A stretch of DNA of 26,070 nt from Amanita rubescens (taxonomy: Eukaryota > Basidiomycota > Agaricomycetes > Agaricales > Amanitaceae). Positions 10,914 through 20,743 of this stretch are shown here, in pieces. The position numbers were made by a program, and so were the translations under genes. The stretch covers positions 1 to 26,070 of the forward strand of contig WION01000648.1 of NCBI GenBank assembly GCA_015039365.1, read 5' to 3'. The notes under the pieces were generated by a model. That model was not told where the DNA came from and searched no databases. It saw only the letters and a list, made by a program, of their open reading frames with translations. Position 1 is the first letter of the stretch. Each line of letters begins with the position of its first letter.

Positions 10914-12915
10914 ATGCCTCACGTATTCACACATCAATTCGATGGCCCCCAATTCGCGGGCAAGTCATCCTTCAGTACTGGCCTGTACATCAACGGCAAG
11001 TTCGTCGAAGGTTCGGATAACACCTATATCGAGTAAGCCTCTTGTTCGATTCGATATATAACTACTAAACCGTTTCAGTGTCGTCAACCCGTGTAAGTCT
11101 CGCTTCATTTGCTGCCGCAGAACTCTCACCGTAACTTTTTCCCGCTTGCGTTGCTTTTGTAGCCAATGGAAAAGTCATCACCCGCGTTTCTGAAGGCACA
11201 ACCAAAGATGTTGATATCGCTGTCGAGGCGGCAGAAAAGGCTTACAAGACTGTTTGGGGCCTCAATGTTCCCGGAACGCAGCGTGGTCAGCTGCTGTACA
11301 AGCTTGCAGAGCTGATGGAGAAGAACTGGGAAGAGCTGGCAGCGCTGGAGGCGTTGGATAATGGAAAGACCTATAATTGGGCATCCGCAATGGATCTCCC
11401 CGGTTCGATTGAAACCGTTAGGTACTATGCTGGATGGGCCGATAAAGTCCACGGAAAGGTTATCGAGGCGCGTCTCTTTCTGCGTGCTTCCCTTATTAGC
11501 GGCTGATTAATGCGCGTAGACGTCGGAAGCCAAGTTAGCTTATACCAGGCACGAACCCATTGGTGTTGTTGGCCAGATCATTCCATGTACGCAGTCGATC
11601 TGCTTATGAGTGGCGTATACATTGACTAGATTATACCTCAGGGAACTTCCCTCGTGCGCTACCCCGCCTATTCTTACATGCGTCTTACTAAATGGCCCCT
11701 AGTCCTCATGTTCTCCTGGAAGATTGCACCCGCGCTCGCCACAGGAAACACCATTGTCATAAAACCCTCAGAATTCACCCCTCTCACTGCCCTCAGAATG
11801 TGTGAGCTCATTCACGAAGCCGGTTTCCCTGCCGGCGTAGTCAATGTCGTCACGGGTTACGGCAACACCGTCGGAGCTGCTATTTCATCCCATATGCGCA
11901 TCGAAAAGGTTGCATTCACTGGTTCGACCCTCGTTGGCAGGAAGATCATGGAGGCTGCCGCAAAGAGCAACCTGAAGAAGGTTACTCTTGAGCTTGGCGG
12001 CAAAAGTCCCAATATCATCTACGACGATGCGGATCTTGAAAAGGCGGTCAAATGGGCTGCTTTTGGGATCTTGTATGTCTTTCGCTAATCCTGAAAGCAA
12101 AGCAAAGGGATGATTGATGAACTACTTTCCTAGCTTTAACCATGGGCAAGCGTGCTGTGCTGGATCACGGATATTCGTTCAAGCTGGGATTTACGACAAG
12201 TTCCTTGCCTTGTTTACGGAGAGAGCCAAGGCTATCAAGCTCGGTGATCCGTTCGGGCTGGGCATCGATCAGGGTCCTCAGGTTTCCCAAATCCAATTTG
12301 ATGTACGCGTCTCGTTGGTCTGACGCTGAGCATTTCAATTAACGTTTGACATACAGCGTATCATGGGCTACATACATTCCGGAAAAGCGGATGGTGCAAC
12401 CATCCATTTGGGAGGCGAGCGCGAAGGCACGGAAGGGTATTTTATCAAGCCCACGATTTTCACCGACACCAAACCCGACATGAAGATCGTTCGAGAGGAG
12501 ATCTTTGGACCGGTTGGTGTGATTATCAAGTTCGACGACGAGGAAGGTGAGGACGAGTTTTATTATGGCACAAAACCTCATTCTGACGACAACGGTTCGC
12601 AGACGTCGTCAGACAGGCCAATGATACAATGTACGGTCTCGCTGCGGCTGTCTTCACGCAAAACATCAACCGAGCCATCGAGACGGCGCACAAACTTAAT
12701 GCTGGTACTTTGTGGATAAACTGTGTCAATTCCGTCAACACGAACGTGCCGTTTGGTGGGTACAAGCAATCTGGTATCGGACGTGAGTGCGGAGAGTATG
12801 CCCTTGAGAAGTGAGTGCGCTGTGCTTTAAGGTTGGATGTTGAATGCTGACGCATCCACGTATAAGCTATACGAACATCAAGGCCGTGCACGTTAATCTT
12901 GGACTTCAGATTTAA
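10914..12915 (+). CDS. NAD(P)-dependent aldehyde dehydrogenase, copy 1 (ALDH1)
   Basis: This enzyme oxidises aldehydes to carboxylic acids with NAD(P)+. The start [18 protein letters not shown] has no targeting peptide, so it is probably cytosolic. Nine introns give about 500 residues, normal for fungal AldA-type enzymes. Motifs in order are [62 protein letters not shown] (cofactor fold), LELGGKSP (general base Glu), [12 protein letters not shown] (catalytic Cys) and EEIFGPV. It ends [14 protein letters not shown]. Exon 2 is 14 nt and exon 5 only 12 nt (GGAACTTCCCTC). The intron at 11468-11519 has a GC donor (GAG|GCGCGT). Compared with ALDH2 and ALDH3, it lacks the introns after LDNG and within KIAPA. 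No defect is visible, so it is probably functional. Confidence 0.9.
11468..11519 (+). other. GC-AG intron in ALDH1
   Basis: The frame and the paralogs require a splice directly after GAG (11465-11467). There the sequence is GCGCGT, where ALDH2 has GTGTGT and ALDH3 has GTACGA. The intron is 52 nt and ends GCGTAG. Using any nearby GT either breaks the frame or removes the conserved residues V-I-E. Confidence 0.65.
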
Positions 12916-13099
12916 AAGCAGCGAAGAACATTTTGGGGACAAGAAACGAGCAGTACTCGGTTTTGTAAAAATTATTGAAATTCCAAAGTTGATCATTGTT
13001 AGAAAAGCGGCTGATTAGCGTGGGCGTTTGCTTTCTAAAATACTAATGTGCACGTGGTTTTCCTCAGAGTAGTGCTGGTAGCGCTACTAGGATCATTGG

Positions 13100-13856
13100 G
13101 ATAGCGAATAAAGAGATCAACCAGCTGACCGCCGGCAATCGAAGCGCGAACATTGTATTTAACGATGCCGATTTGAAAAAAGCGGTCAAATGGTCTTCAA
13201 ATGGCTCTTGTGAGTTTTGCTGATCCGCCTACTACGCAGAACTGATCTGCTTTCCGCCAGATAGCATGAATCATAGCCAGTCGTGCTTGGCTGGAACACG
13301 GGTCTTCGTACAATCGGGTATCTATGACAAGTTGATTGCAGATCCTACAGAGTGCGCCAAGGCTATCAAGATGGGCGTTTCGTTTTCCTCGGCACCGTTC
13401 ACGGACCCTTGATGTCCAAAACCCAATCCGAGATGGATTACATCAAATCTGGTAAAGACCAGGGCGTTACGGCGGATTTCCCAGGGAAGGGCCAGGTGGC
13501 TTCTATGTCGAACGTCAGCCCTAATATAAAAAACGTGGAGGAAATCTTTAGCCTAGTAGTGGCGTTGTGGTCAAATTTGAGGACTCCGTTTGCTTTCTCT
13601 TTTTCTTAACCCTCTCTTACGGGATTTATCACGCAAACATCGTCAAGAAAGCAAATGACTCTATTTACAGTCTGGCTGCATATGTTTTCAGCGAAAATGT
13701 CAACCGGGCTATTGAATCTGCGCACGATCTGGGTTTGGAAGAGAGCGAGGACAATATGCACTCGATGAGTACGTCATGATCAGCTGATATGTGACGAATC
13801 ACTGCAGGTATACGATTGTCAAGTCTGTTCATATCAACCTTGGATTGCGCCTCTAA
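13100..13856 (+). pseudogene. Truncated ALDH pseudogene between ALDH1 and ALDH2
   Basis: Only the 3' half of an ALDH remains. It starts near SANIVFNDADLKKAVKWSS, closest to ALDH2 in wording, followed by an intron remnant and NHSQSCLAGTRVFVQSG around the catalytic Cys. Later pieces (SKTQSEMDYIKSGKDQG, VKKANDSIYSLAAYVF, SENVNRAIESAHD) lie in different frames. The stretch equivalent to ALDH2 KLKAGSVWVN through GGYKQ is deleted, so GCGCACGA joins TCTGGGTTTGGAAGAG near 13725. A degenerate last intron and a final exon ending HINLGLRL then TAA at 13854-13856 remain. The cofactor-binding half and Glu base are absent. It is clearly non-functional and probably a relic of a tandem copy. Confidence 0.85.
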
Positions 13857-14708
13857 AGGACGTGTGCTGAGAGTGAGAAGTAAGGAATAAGTTAGATCAG
13901 TATTTATTAACGGCACATAATATATGCTGATTCATGCTGTACCCCGGCCCCCGGGCGCTCGCTTCACCCCATCTTCGAGCGGTGGAGATGTGACATGGCC
14001 CCCGTACCATGTGCCCAAATCGCGCCTTAGTAAGTTATGGCAAGGGCGTTGGCAGTCCCATGGGGTCAAAGACTCAAATCCGCCGACATCCTTCTCGAGA
14101 TCGCACGATTGTAGATGGTCCTGGACTTGTTCGGTCATAGATAACGGAACGTTCATTAATGCAAACCCGAGCTTGCCCGGCGATGGCAACTTGTTCCACA
14201 ATGAACAGCGTACAAGCTATTACTTACTACGAGAGCGGTCGTCGCTGGAGCGCCGACACGAACCTTGCGCAGCAAGGTAAACTGAGTTGGCAGGAGGAAG
14301 CGGAGCTGGATGTTAGACAATGCGCGGGGCTCGAGGATAACGGCAATAGGTAGAGGATCGTAGAGGAAGAGTCAGCAGAAGCCATTTAATCCTATCTTAT
14401 CATTACTTAGTAATTATTTCCAGAATTTACCTTGCGGGATGACCTTGCGCAGCAAGATAATGTGCTTGGCTAGCGCCAACTGTCAAAGAACCTCTGATAA
14501 CCATATTTTTAGTGACCAGAATTGTGGGGAGACATCTGCCAAACTTGGCATGAGGTCGTTTCCATGGAACACAATAACTGCTCTAGGACGTCGAACTGAA
14601 TTACACAACGCCCGAACAGCAGGAGATTAAATGCCACGCTCAGGTTTTCGTGAGAGATGCGCGCAACTGGTGTAAGCCATTTCCAAAAATAACCACTGGG
14701 CGGTCTGA
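13857..14708. other. Intergenic stretch with a repeated small palindrome
   Basis: No gene was recognised in about 850 bp. A 17-nt palindrome, ACCTTGC-GCA-GCAAGGT, lies at 14262-14278. A near copy, ACCTTGCGCAGCAAGAT, lies at 14442-14458, and a third partial ACCTTGCG at 14429. Open frames here (for example 13924-14280 plus) have no recognisable domain. Confidence 0.5.
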
Positions 14709-14714
14709 TATAAG
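14709..14714 (+). promoter_or_regulatory. TATA-like box of ALDH2
   Basis: TATAAG lies 38 bp before the ALDH2 ATG at 14752. It is a weak match, but the position agrees with the other ALDH promoters in this window. Confidence 0.4.
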
Positions 14715-14751
14715 ACAAAAGGTCTCAAACGTCAAGTTCTGCAACGCGATC

Positions 14752-16836
14752 ATGCCTTCCACCTTCACATACCAGTTCGACACCCCCACTTACAGTGGAA
14801 AAACAAGCTTTAACACTGGCCTGTTCATCAACAATCAATATGTTGATGGATCTAATAACACTTACATTGAGTATGTTTGTCTACCAGGATCGCGGCGGTC
14901 AAAGTCTTACCTTTGTTTGGCATTGCAGCGTCGTCAATCCCAGCAAGCATGCCGTCATTTGTTTTGTTGATAACCCTAACGATCCGCCATAGGCACTGGT
15001 CGTGTTATTACTAAAATATCGGAAGGTACTGCTGCCGATGTCGATCTCGCCGTTTCCGCTGCCGAAAAAGCGATGGAGACGGTTTGGGGTCTTAATACGC
15101 CTGGACCTCAACGTGGAGAATTGTTGTTGAAACTTGCAAATCTGATTGATCAAAATAAAGAAGAGCTAGCTGCTATTGAGGCATTGGATAACGGTAAGCA
15201 GCCTTGCATCTTGTATTGCGGACAGGGATTCACGCCGGATACCTTTAGGCAAATCGTACATGATGGCCCTCCATGGAGACATGCCGATGTGTGTTACCAC
15301 GTTCAAGTACTTCGCCGGATGGGCCGACAAGATTCACGGCCAAACCCTTGAGGTGTGTGTACATGTTTGTCATCCACCTCCGAAAGTCTGAACTTTTCCA
15401 AAGACAAACGAGGGAAGGTTTGCCTACACTCGCCACGAGCCTATCGGTGTCGTAGGAGCAATTACGCCATGTCAGTATCCTCTCTCTCGAGTTCTTGTAA
15501 GGCTCTCATACTCATGTTGACGTAGGGAATTTCCCACGTAAGGTTGATATCTACGGAGTTCGCAATGATACTCATTCCACCGCCCAGTCTTCATGGTTGT
15601 GAACAAGATTGCACCTGGTATGTGTTGTGTCAGGCGCCGATCTCTCTCTAAACTTATATGACTGTTTTACATAGCCCTCGCATGCGGTAACGCCGTCGTC
15701 ATCAAACCTTCAGAAGTCACTCCACTTACCGCAATCCGGTTTTGCGAGCTCGTTAAAGCTGCAGGGTTCCCGCCAGGCGTTGTGAACGTCGTCGGTGGTT
15801 ACGGACAAACAGTCGGCGAGGCCATCGCCCGTCATCCGCGCATTGACAAAGTGTCATTTACCGGCTCGGTCTTGACAGGAAAAAAGATCATGCAAGCTGC
15901 CGGAGCAACCAACTTGAAGAAGGTCACGTTAGAACTCGGAGGCAAGAGCGCGAATATCGTGTTCAACGATGCCGACTTGGAACAAGCGGTGAAGTGGTCT
16001 TCGATGGCACTCTTGTGAGTTTTATTTATACTGATTCCCCAATGTGGAACTCATTTGTTCTTGTAGCTTCAACCATGGTCAAGCATGCATTGCTGGAACG
16101 CGGATCTTCGTACAATCGGGCATCTACGATAAATTCCTCGCGAAGCTTACAGAGAGTGCCAAGGCTATCAAGATGGGCGATCCATTCGCCCCTGACACGG
16201 CCCAGGGACCCTTGGTTTCTAAGACTCAATTCGACGTACGTCGCTTGTCAGAGTGTTATGTTGAATCCCATCTGATGAGCCCATGACAGCGCGTTATGAG
16301 TTATATCAAGTCCGGTAAAGATGACGGTGCAAAGGTTCACTGCGGAGGCAACCAAGAAGGAAAAGATGGCTTCTATGTCCAGCCAACGCTTTTCACCGAC
16401 GTCAACGCTGACATGAAAATAATGAAGGAGGAAATCTTCGGCCCTGTCGGTGCCGTGGTCAAATTTGAGAACGAAGAAGGTATGCTTCTTTTCTCTCTGA
16501 TAACATTCTCTCACCTTCTTCATTATGAAGATATTATCAAGAAAGCAAATGACACAATATATGGTCTTGCCGCATATGTTTTCAGCGAGAATGTCAATAG
16601 GGCCATTGACTCCGCGCACAAACTTAAGGCAGGGTCTGTTTGGGTCAACTCGGGTCCTCTACCCGCGACCAATGTGCCGTTCGGAGGATACAAGCAATCT
16701 GGGTTTGGAAGAGAGAATGGAGAGTACGCGCTCCACGAGTACGTGAACCGCTGATATGGATGACAAATCGCTGATGATAATGTGTAGATATACAAACGTC
16801 AAAGCCGTGCACGTCAACCTTAAACAACGTCTTTGA
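14752..16836 (+). CDS. NAD(P)-dependent aldehyde dehydrogenase, copy 2 (ALDH2)
   Basis: The model starts MPSTFTYQFDTPTYSGKTSF and contains eleven introns, giving about 500 residues. Motifs in order are VWGLNTPGPQRGEL, FKYFAGWADKIHGQ, the split NFP and KIAPA exons, VVIKPSEVTPL, FTGSVLTGKK, LELGGKSANIVF with the Glu base, FNHGQACIAGTRIF with the catalytic Cys, [27 protein letters not shown] and GGYKQSGFGRENGEYAL. The last exon ends TNVKAVHVNLKQRL. The second intron (14943-14992) has a GC donor. Intron positions are shared with ALDH3 at all eleven sites, and the wording is closer to ALDH3 than to ALDH1. No frameshift is seen, so the gene looks functional. Its 3' end faces that of ALDH3, 376 bp away. 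Confidence 0.9.
14943..14992 (+). other. GC-AG intron in ALDH2
   Basis: Exon 2 (14929-14942, 14 nt) must end after NP plus one base. The next bases are GCAAGC where ALDH1 has GTAAGT and ALDH3 has GTAATC. The intron is 50 nt, carries CTAAC as a likely branch site at 14976-14980, and ends CATAG. The next GT would break the frame. Confidence 0.65.
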
Positions 16837-17212
16837 AGGTCAAGCATTGAGAAGTCTAATTGTACGAATTGAAATTTTGCAGTAAGATACTTTAGAATGT
16901 GTATTTGTGTCGGAAGGGGTCATAAACGATGTAACATATCCGTATAGTGTACAAACGTAGCTTTGAAGAAATGAAAGTAGAGTCGCACAATGATGCTCTG
17001 GTAGCGGTTCGCAAGACCGTGACGCAGCTTGCAAATGCCAATCCCGACTCTTTGTCCCGCTTTTCCAATAGTTGTACATTGCTCGACGCGACCAGGAACC
17101 AACACAAAATGCTTGCCCTACGGTACCACATCGAAAAGACATGAAATAATTGGCACTCATATATTCAGCTCATATAATACAAGTTCAGCTCACTTCTCAG
17201 CGTACTGCGAAT
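16837..17212. other. Short region between convergent ALDH genes
   Basis: It contains the 3' flanks of ALDH2 and ALDH3. A 17-nt match, CGCTTTTCCAATAGTTG, is shared with the F-box remnant near 8909-8925, but the surrounding sequence does not extend it convincingly. No gene was recognised. Confidence 0.4.
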
Positions 17213-19301
17213 CTCAAAGGCGGTGGCGAAGGTTAACATGAACAGCCTTAACATTCGTGAACCTAATTTAGCTATCATCAGTAACTTGTCTTCAATATCA
17301 GTTTTTTTCGTGACATACTCATCGAGTGCGTACTGTCCCAGTTCCCTTCCTATCCCGGATTGCTTGTACCCACCGAACGGTACACTCGGCGAGACAAGAC
17401 CGCCCATATTCACCCACACGGATCCTGCCTTGAGTTTGTGTGCTGACTCAATAGCCTTGGTGACATTCTGGCTGAAAACATATGCGGCAAGGCCATAAAT
17501 AGTGTCGTTAGCCTTCTGATAATATCTTCGCAATAGCATCGTCATAAAGATCATTTAGGGGAAAAAATAGCAAAACAAACCTTCTTCATCTTCGAACTTG
17601 ACTACGGCGCCCACCGGACCAAAAATTTCCTCTCTCATTATCTTCATATCAGGGTTGATGCCAGTAAAGATCGTCGGCTGCACGAAAAACCCGTCCTTTC
17701 CGAGCCTCTCGCCTCCGCAATGAACAGTTGCGCCATCGTCTTTGCCAGACTTGATATACCCCATCACACGCTAGTATGACCGCTCTGTTAGGATCAGATC
17801 AATGATAAACTAAAAAAAAGGACTTGCCTCGAATTGGGCTTTAGAAACCAAAGGTCCTTGCGTCGTATCATTGACAAATGGGTCACCCTGCTTGAAACTC
17901 TTGGCGGCCTCTGTAAGCTTGGCAAGGAACTCATCGTATATGCGGGCATGTACGAAAATCCGCGTTCCGGCGGCGCACACTTGCCCGTTGTTGAAGCTAT
18001 GTTCGCTCATCTGTCAATTCCATCCACTTATATCAGAAGAGAAACACCCACAAGAGTGCCGCCGAGGTCCATTTTACGGCTTGGTCCAAATCAGCATCAT
18101 CGAACACAATATTTGCGTTCTTTCCACCGAGTTCCAAAGTGAGTTTTTTCAAGTTGGTTGCTCCCGCCGCCTGCATAATCTTCTTTCCGGTCAGACGGAA
18201 CCAGTAAACGTCACTTTGTCGATGCGTGGATGACGAGCAATGGCCTCGCCAACAGTCGGCCCATAGCCGGTGACACGTTACTACTCCATCTGGGATGCCA
18301 GCAGCTTTGATAAACTCGCAAGCGCGAATTGCCGTGAGAGGCGTAATTTCGGATGGCTTAATGACAATAGCATTACCGGTAGCCAGCGCTAGAAACGTAG
18401 AACGTAAAACTTGAGATGAAGTGAGTACGATAATGTTGATATGCGTACCAGGTGCAATTTTTGCCAAGAACGTCACGACTGGATATAATGTGAGTGAATT
18501 GTCATAACGTGAAATATATATAGCTTACGCGGGAAATTCCCTGCGAAAAAGTCAGCTATCATTGTTACAATGAATTACCGTGAATCGCTCACATGGGATG
18601 ATCGCTCCGACGATACCGATTGGCTCATGTCGAGTGTATGCGAATTTTGCTCGGTTGTCTGCCCGAATTATTGTCAAAATCATTTTGTGCTATAAAGAGA
18701 AGCTCGTACCTCCATAGTCTTGCCATGTATCTTGTCCGCCCATCCAGCAAATATCTGAGTACGGTGGTGCACGTCGGAATGTCCGCCAAAAGGGCTGAAA
18801 AATACGATTTCCCTGGTAGGCTGAGTTAGCATCTGATACACAGCTTTGTAAGGAAGACATACCGTTATCCAATGCTTCTAATGCAGCCAATTCTTCCTTA
18901 TTTTGTTCGATCAACTCGGCGAGTTTTAATAGCAATGCGCCACGTTGAGCTCCAGGCGTATTTAGACCCCAAACTGTCTCCATCGCCTTTTCGGCGGCGG
19001 ATACCGCGAGATCGACGTCGGCAGCTGTACCCTCGGATATTTTGGTGATAACCTGACCGGTAGCTGCGAAACAGTCAAAACATATTCAACTTTTAAGGAG
19101 TATGGATGATTACAAGGGTTGACAACACTGAGAGTAACACAAAAGATGAGAATGGCAGGGCAAATAATAATTTACAAACGCACTCAATGTAGTGTTATCG
19201 GACCCGTCCAAAAATTGGCCATTGATGAATAGGCCAGTGTTGAACTGGGTTTTACCCTTATAGACGGATGTGTCGAATTCGTGAGTGAAGACAGAAGGCA
19301 T
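17213..19301 (-). pseudogene. Aldehyde dehydrogenase, copy 3 (ALDH3), with several one-base deletions
   Basis: The minus strand starts MPSVFTHEFDTSVYKGKTQF and follows the ALDH2 plan through eleven introns to VKAVHVNLRHRL and a TGA at 17213-17215. Intact motifs include GNAIVIKPSEITPL, LELGGKNANIVF (Glu base), FNNGQVCAAGTRIF (catalytic Cys), [14 protein letters not shown] and [17 protein letters not shown]. Alignment to ALDH2 by eye shows missing single bases at about 18749 (T run), 18650 (GG), two at 18272-18284, one at 18190 (TT) and one at 17515 (AA). The losses at 18272-18190 total three and scramble about 30 residues before the frame recovers. Either this copy is a young pseudogene or the consensus is faulty. 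Apart from the indels, coding quality equals that of its intact sisters. Confidence 0.8.
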
Positions 19302-19337
19302 GTTAGAGGATAGGATTCCCTCCTCATCGTCGTCCAG

Positions 19338-19344
19338 TTTTATA
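19338..19344 (-). promoter_or_regulatory. TATA box of ALDH3
   Basis: TATAAAA on the minus strand, 37 bp upstream of the ATG at 19301. Its survival argues against long-standing decay of this copy. Confidence 0.55.
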
Positions 19345-19895
19345 CCAAGTGATCACGATCTTCCACGGGGGCGGGTATACCCTTAGCATACCCTAAGTCA
19401 TGCCGGTTGACTATGGAGACACGTGGTATAGCGCGCAACGAATCTGAGTGCTACCGTGAGCGTTATTGATATGACGAGTGTATTGATATAGACCTACTTT
19501 GCGCAGCTACGTGACGGGTCGCAGGGCTCAGATGCCTTGTGTTGAACTGCTGGTGACGTTGGTGGCTCGGCGCGCGAGTCGTTGAACACCTCTGATAAAT
19601 TTTGCGCTTTGCTGATTTCGCCTTTGAGCCAAGTGGATCGGGCGCGCGTGACAAGTGAAATGTGACATCATCATCCACTTCACCAGCCATCCGCTCTGTG
19701 AATGCCGAGGTGACGCGTTAGTGTCGCGGCATAGATACATTTCCGCCGATGTAACGCGTCATTCAGCGGAAACGTGATGAATTGAGTAACAAACCTATTC
19801 TTGGAGATCCTAAGCCGATGCAACACGCGTTCGCCGTGTCGCTGCGGCAAAAGCCGACGTCAACGTAACGAACAAATAAACAACCAAACACGGCC
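19345..19895. promoter_or_regulatory. Divergent intergenic region with three ACGCGT sites
   Basis: This stretch separates minus-strand ALDH3 from the plus-strand zinc-finger gene. ACGCGT occurs at 19713-19718, 19754-19759 and 19825-19830. The first two lie within a perfect inverted repeat, TGACGCGTTA (19711-19720) and TAACGCGTCA (19752-19761). TTTCCGC and GCGGAAA (near 19740 and 19766) form a second, overlapping pair. ACGCGT is the core of the MCB element bound by MBF-type factors in ascomycete yeasts; a role here is inference. No gene was recognised. Confidence 0.5.
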
Positions 19896-20456
19896 ATGTT
19901 CTACAGTTCCGACTGGGAGAAGACGTCCAGCCTTTCAAACACCGTCGAATCCTGAGCAGTATAGGAGTTCCAGTGGAAGTCGAAAAGGTTAACGACGATG
20001 ATCCGGGGACTCTACCTCTCCCAGTCGTTCTGTTTCCCCAGGCCCATCGCGGCCCTTCGATGCTCCCCAAACTACGGACGGTTGATTTCGAGAGAATTTC
20101 TCCTGCCCAAAGCGAAAATAATGACCCTACCAAGGTCATAAGACACTGGCAGTTGCAGCCCCGATTCCCCTGCTCAATCGAGGGTTGCGAGCGCAGGCTT
20201 ACAACCCAGCATCTTTTACGCATCCACATGGAGGCTCATAAGCCAAAGCCAAAACCATTATTCCCATGCGGCTCGGGTGCTCGAAAAAGTATTCCCGAAA
20301 CCACGATCGGCTTCGACATGAGGTTGAGAAGCATGGGAAGGTTTGCAAATTCAAGTGCGAAGTTGTGGAAAGTCCATGTGGAGAAAAAAAGCTCTCGAAA
20401 AGCATGAGTGCCCCGTAGCACCTGGCGCGACGCGATGCGTGTGGATGGATGCTTGA
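19896..20456 (+). CDS. C2H2 zinc-finger protein gene, frame broken three times
   Basis: It is probably a nuclear DNA-binding protein. The likely start is MFYSSDWEKTSSLSNTV at 19896. After one missing base near 19945 the frame continues ILSSIGVPVEVEKV, then LPLPVVLFPQ. Finger 1 is FPCSIEGCERRLTTQHLL plus RIHMEAH, a correct C-x4-C-x12-H-x3-H. Finger 2 begins FPCGSG and continues CSKKYSRNHDRLRHEVEKH after a one-base loss in a GGG run at 20275-20277. A third Cys/His part (VCKFKCE, ALEKHECP) needs one more base in the A7 run at 20384-20390. The end MDA and TGA is at 20454-20456. Total length would be about 185 residues. I recall similar compact fungal C2H2 proteins. The losses suggest consensus error or a recent pseudogene. 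Confidence 0.65.
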
Positions 20457-20743
20457 GGGTGGTGCTGCTAACTTATGCGCTTGCGTCTTTTCCTTTTCTT
20501 TTTTTCTCTCTTTTTTTTCTTGGGAATTTGGGATCTATTTGCTTACATTGGGTTTTCACAGAATACGTGTCGAGCTATATAATATACACGCTCCTCGTCG
20601 TCTTAGTTTGTTTCTCTTTTATTACCATTTTTCTACTCATGTAAACTCCGAGTCTCTACTATATGTATGTAATGTCCGGTAACGCGGGGAACATAGGATT
20701 AGAGTAGCTATATACCATTTGTATAATACGTACTTTAGTTGGA
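20457..20743. other. 3' flank between convergent genes, T-rich
   Basis: A pyrimidine-rich tract, mostly T, spans about 20480-20521 downstream of the zinc-finger stop. Nothing coding was recognised. Confidence 0.4.

Noticed and set aside
13924..14353. Plus- and minus-strand frames of 64-118 codons before ALDH2
   Set aside because: No domain, low-complexity Pro/Arg/Ser content, and no splice or promoter support.
16892..17131. Minus-strand QLLEKR segment matching the end of the F-box remnant over 17 nt
   Set aside because: The match does not extend on either side and the frame has no other F-box or repeat features; it may be chance.
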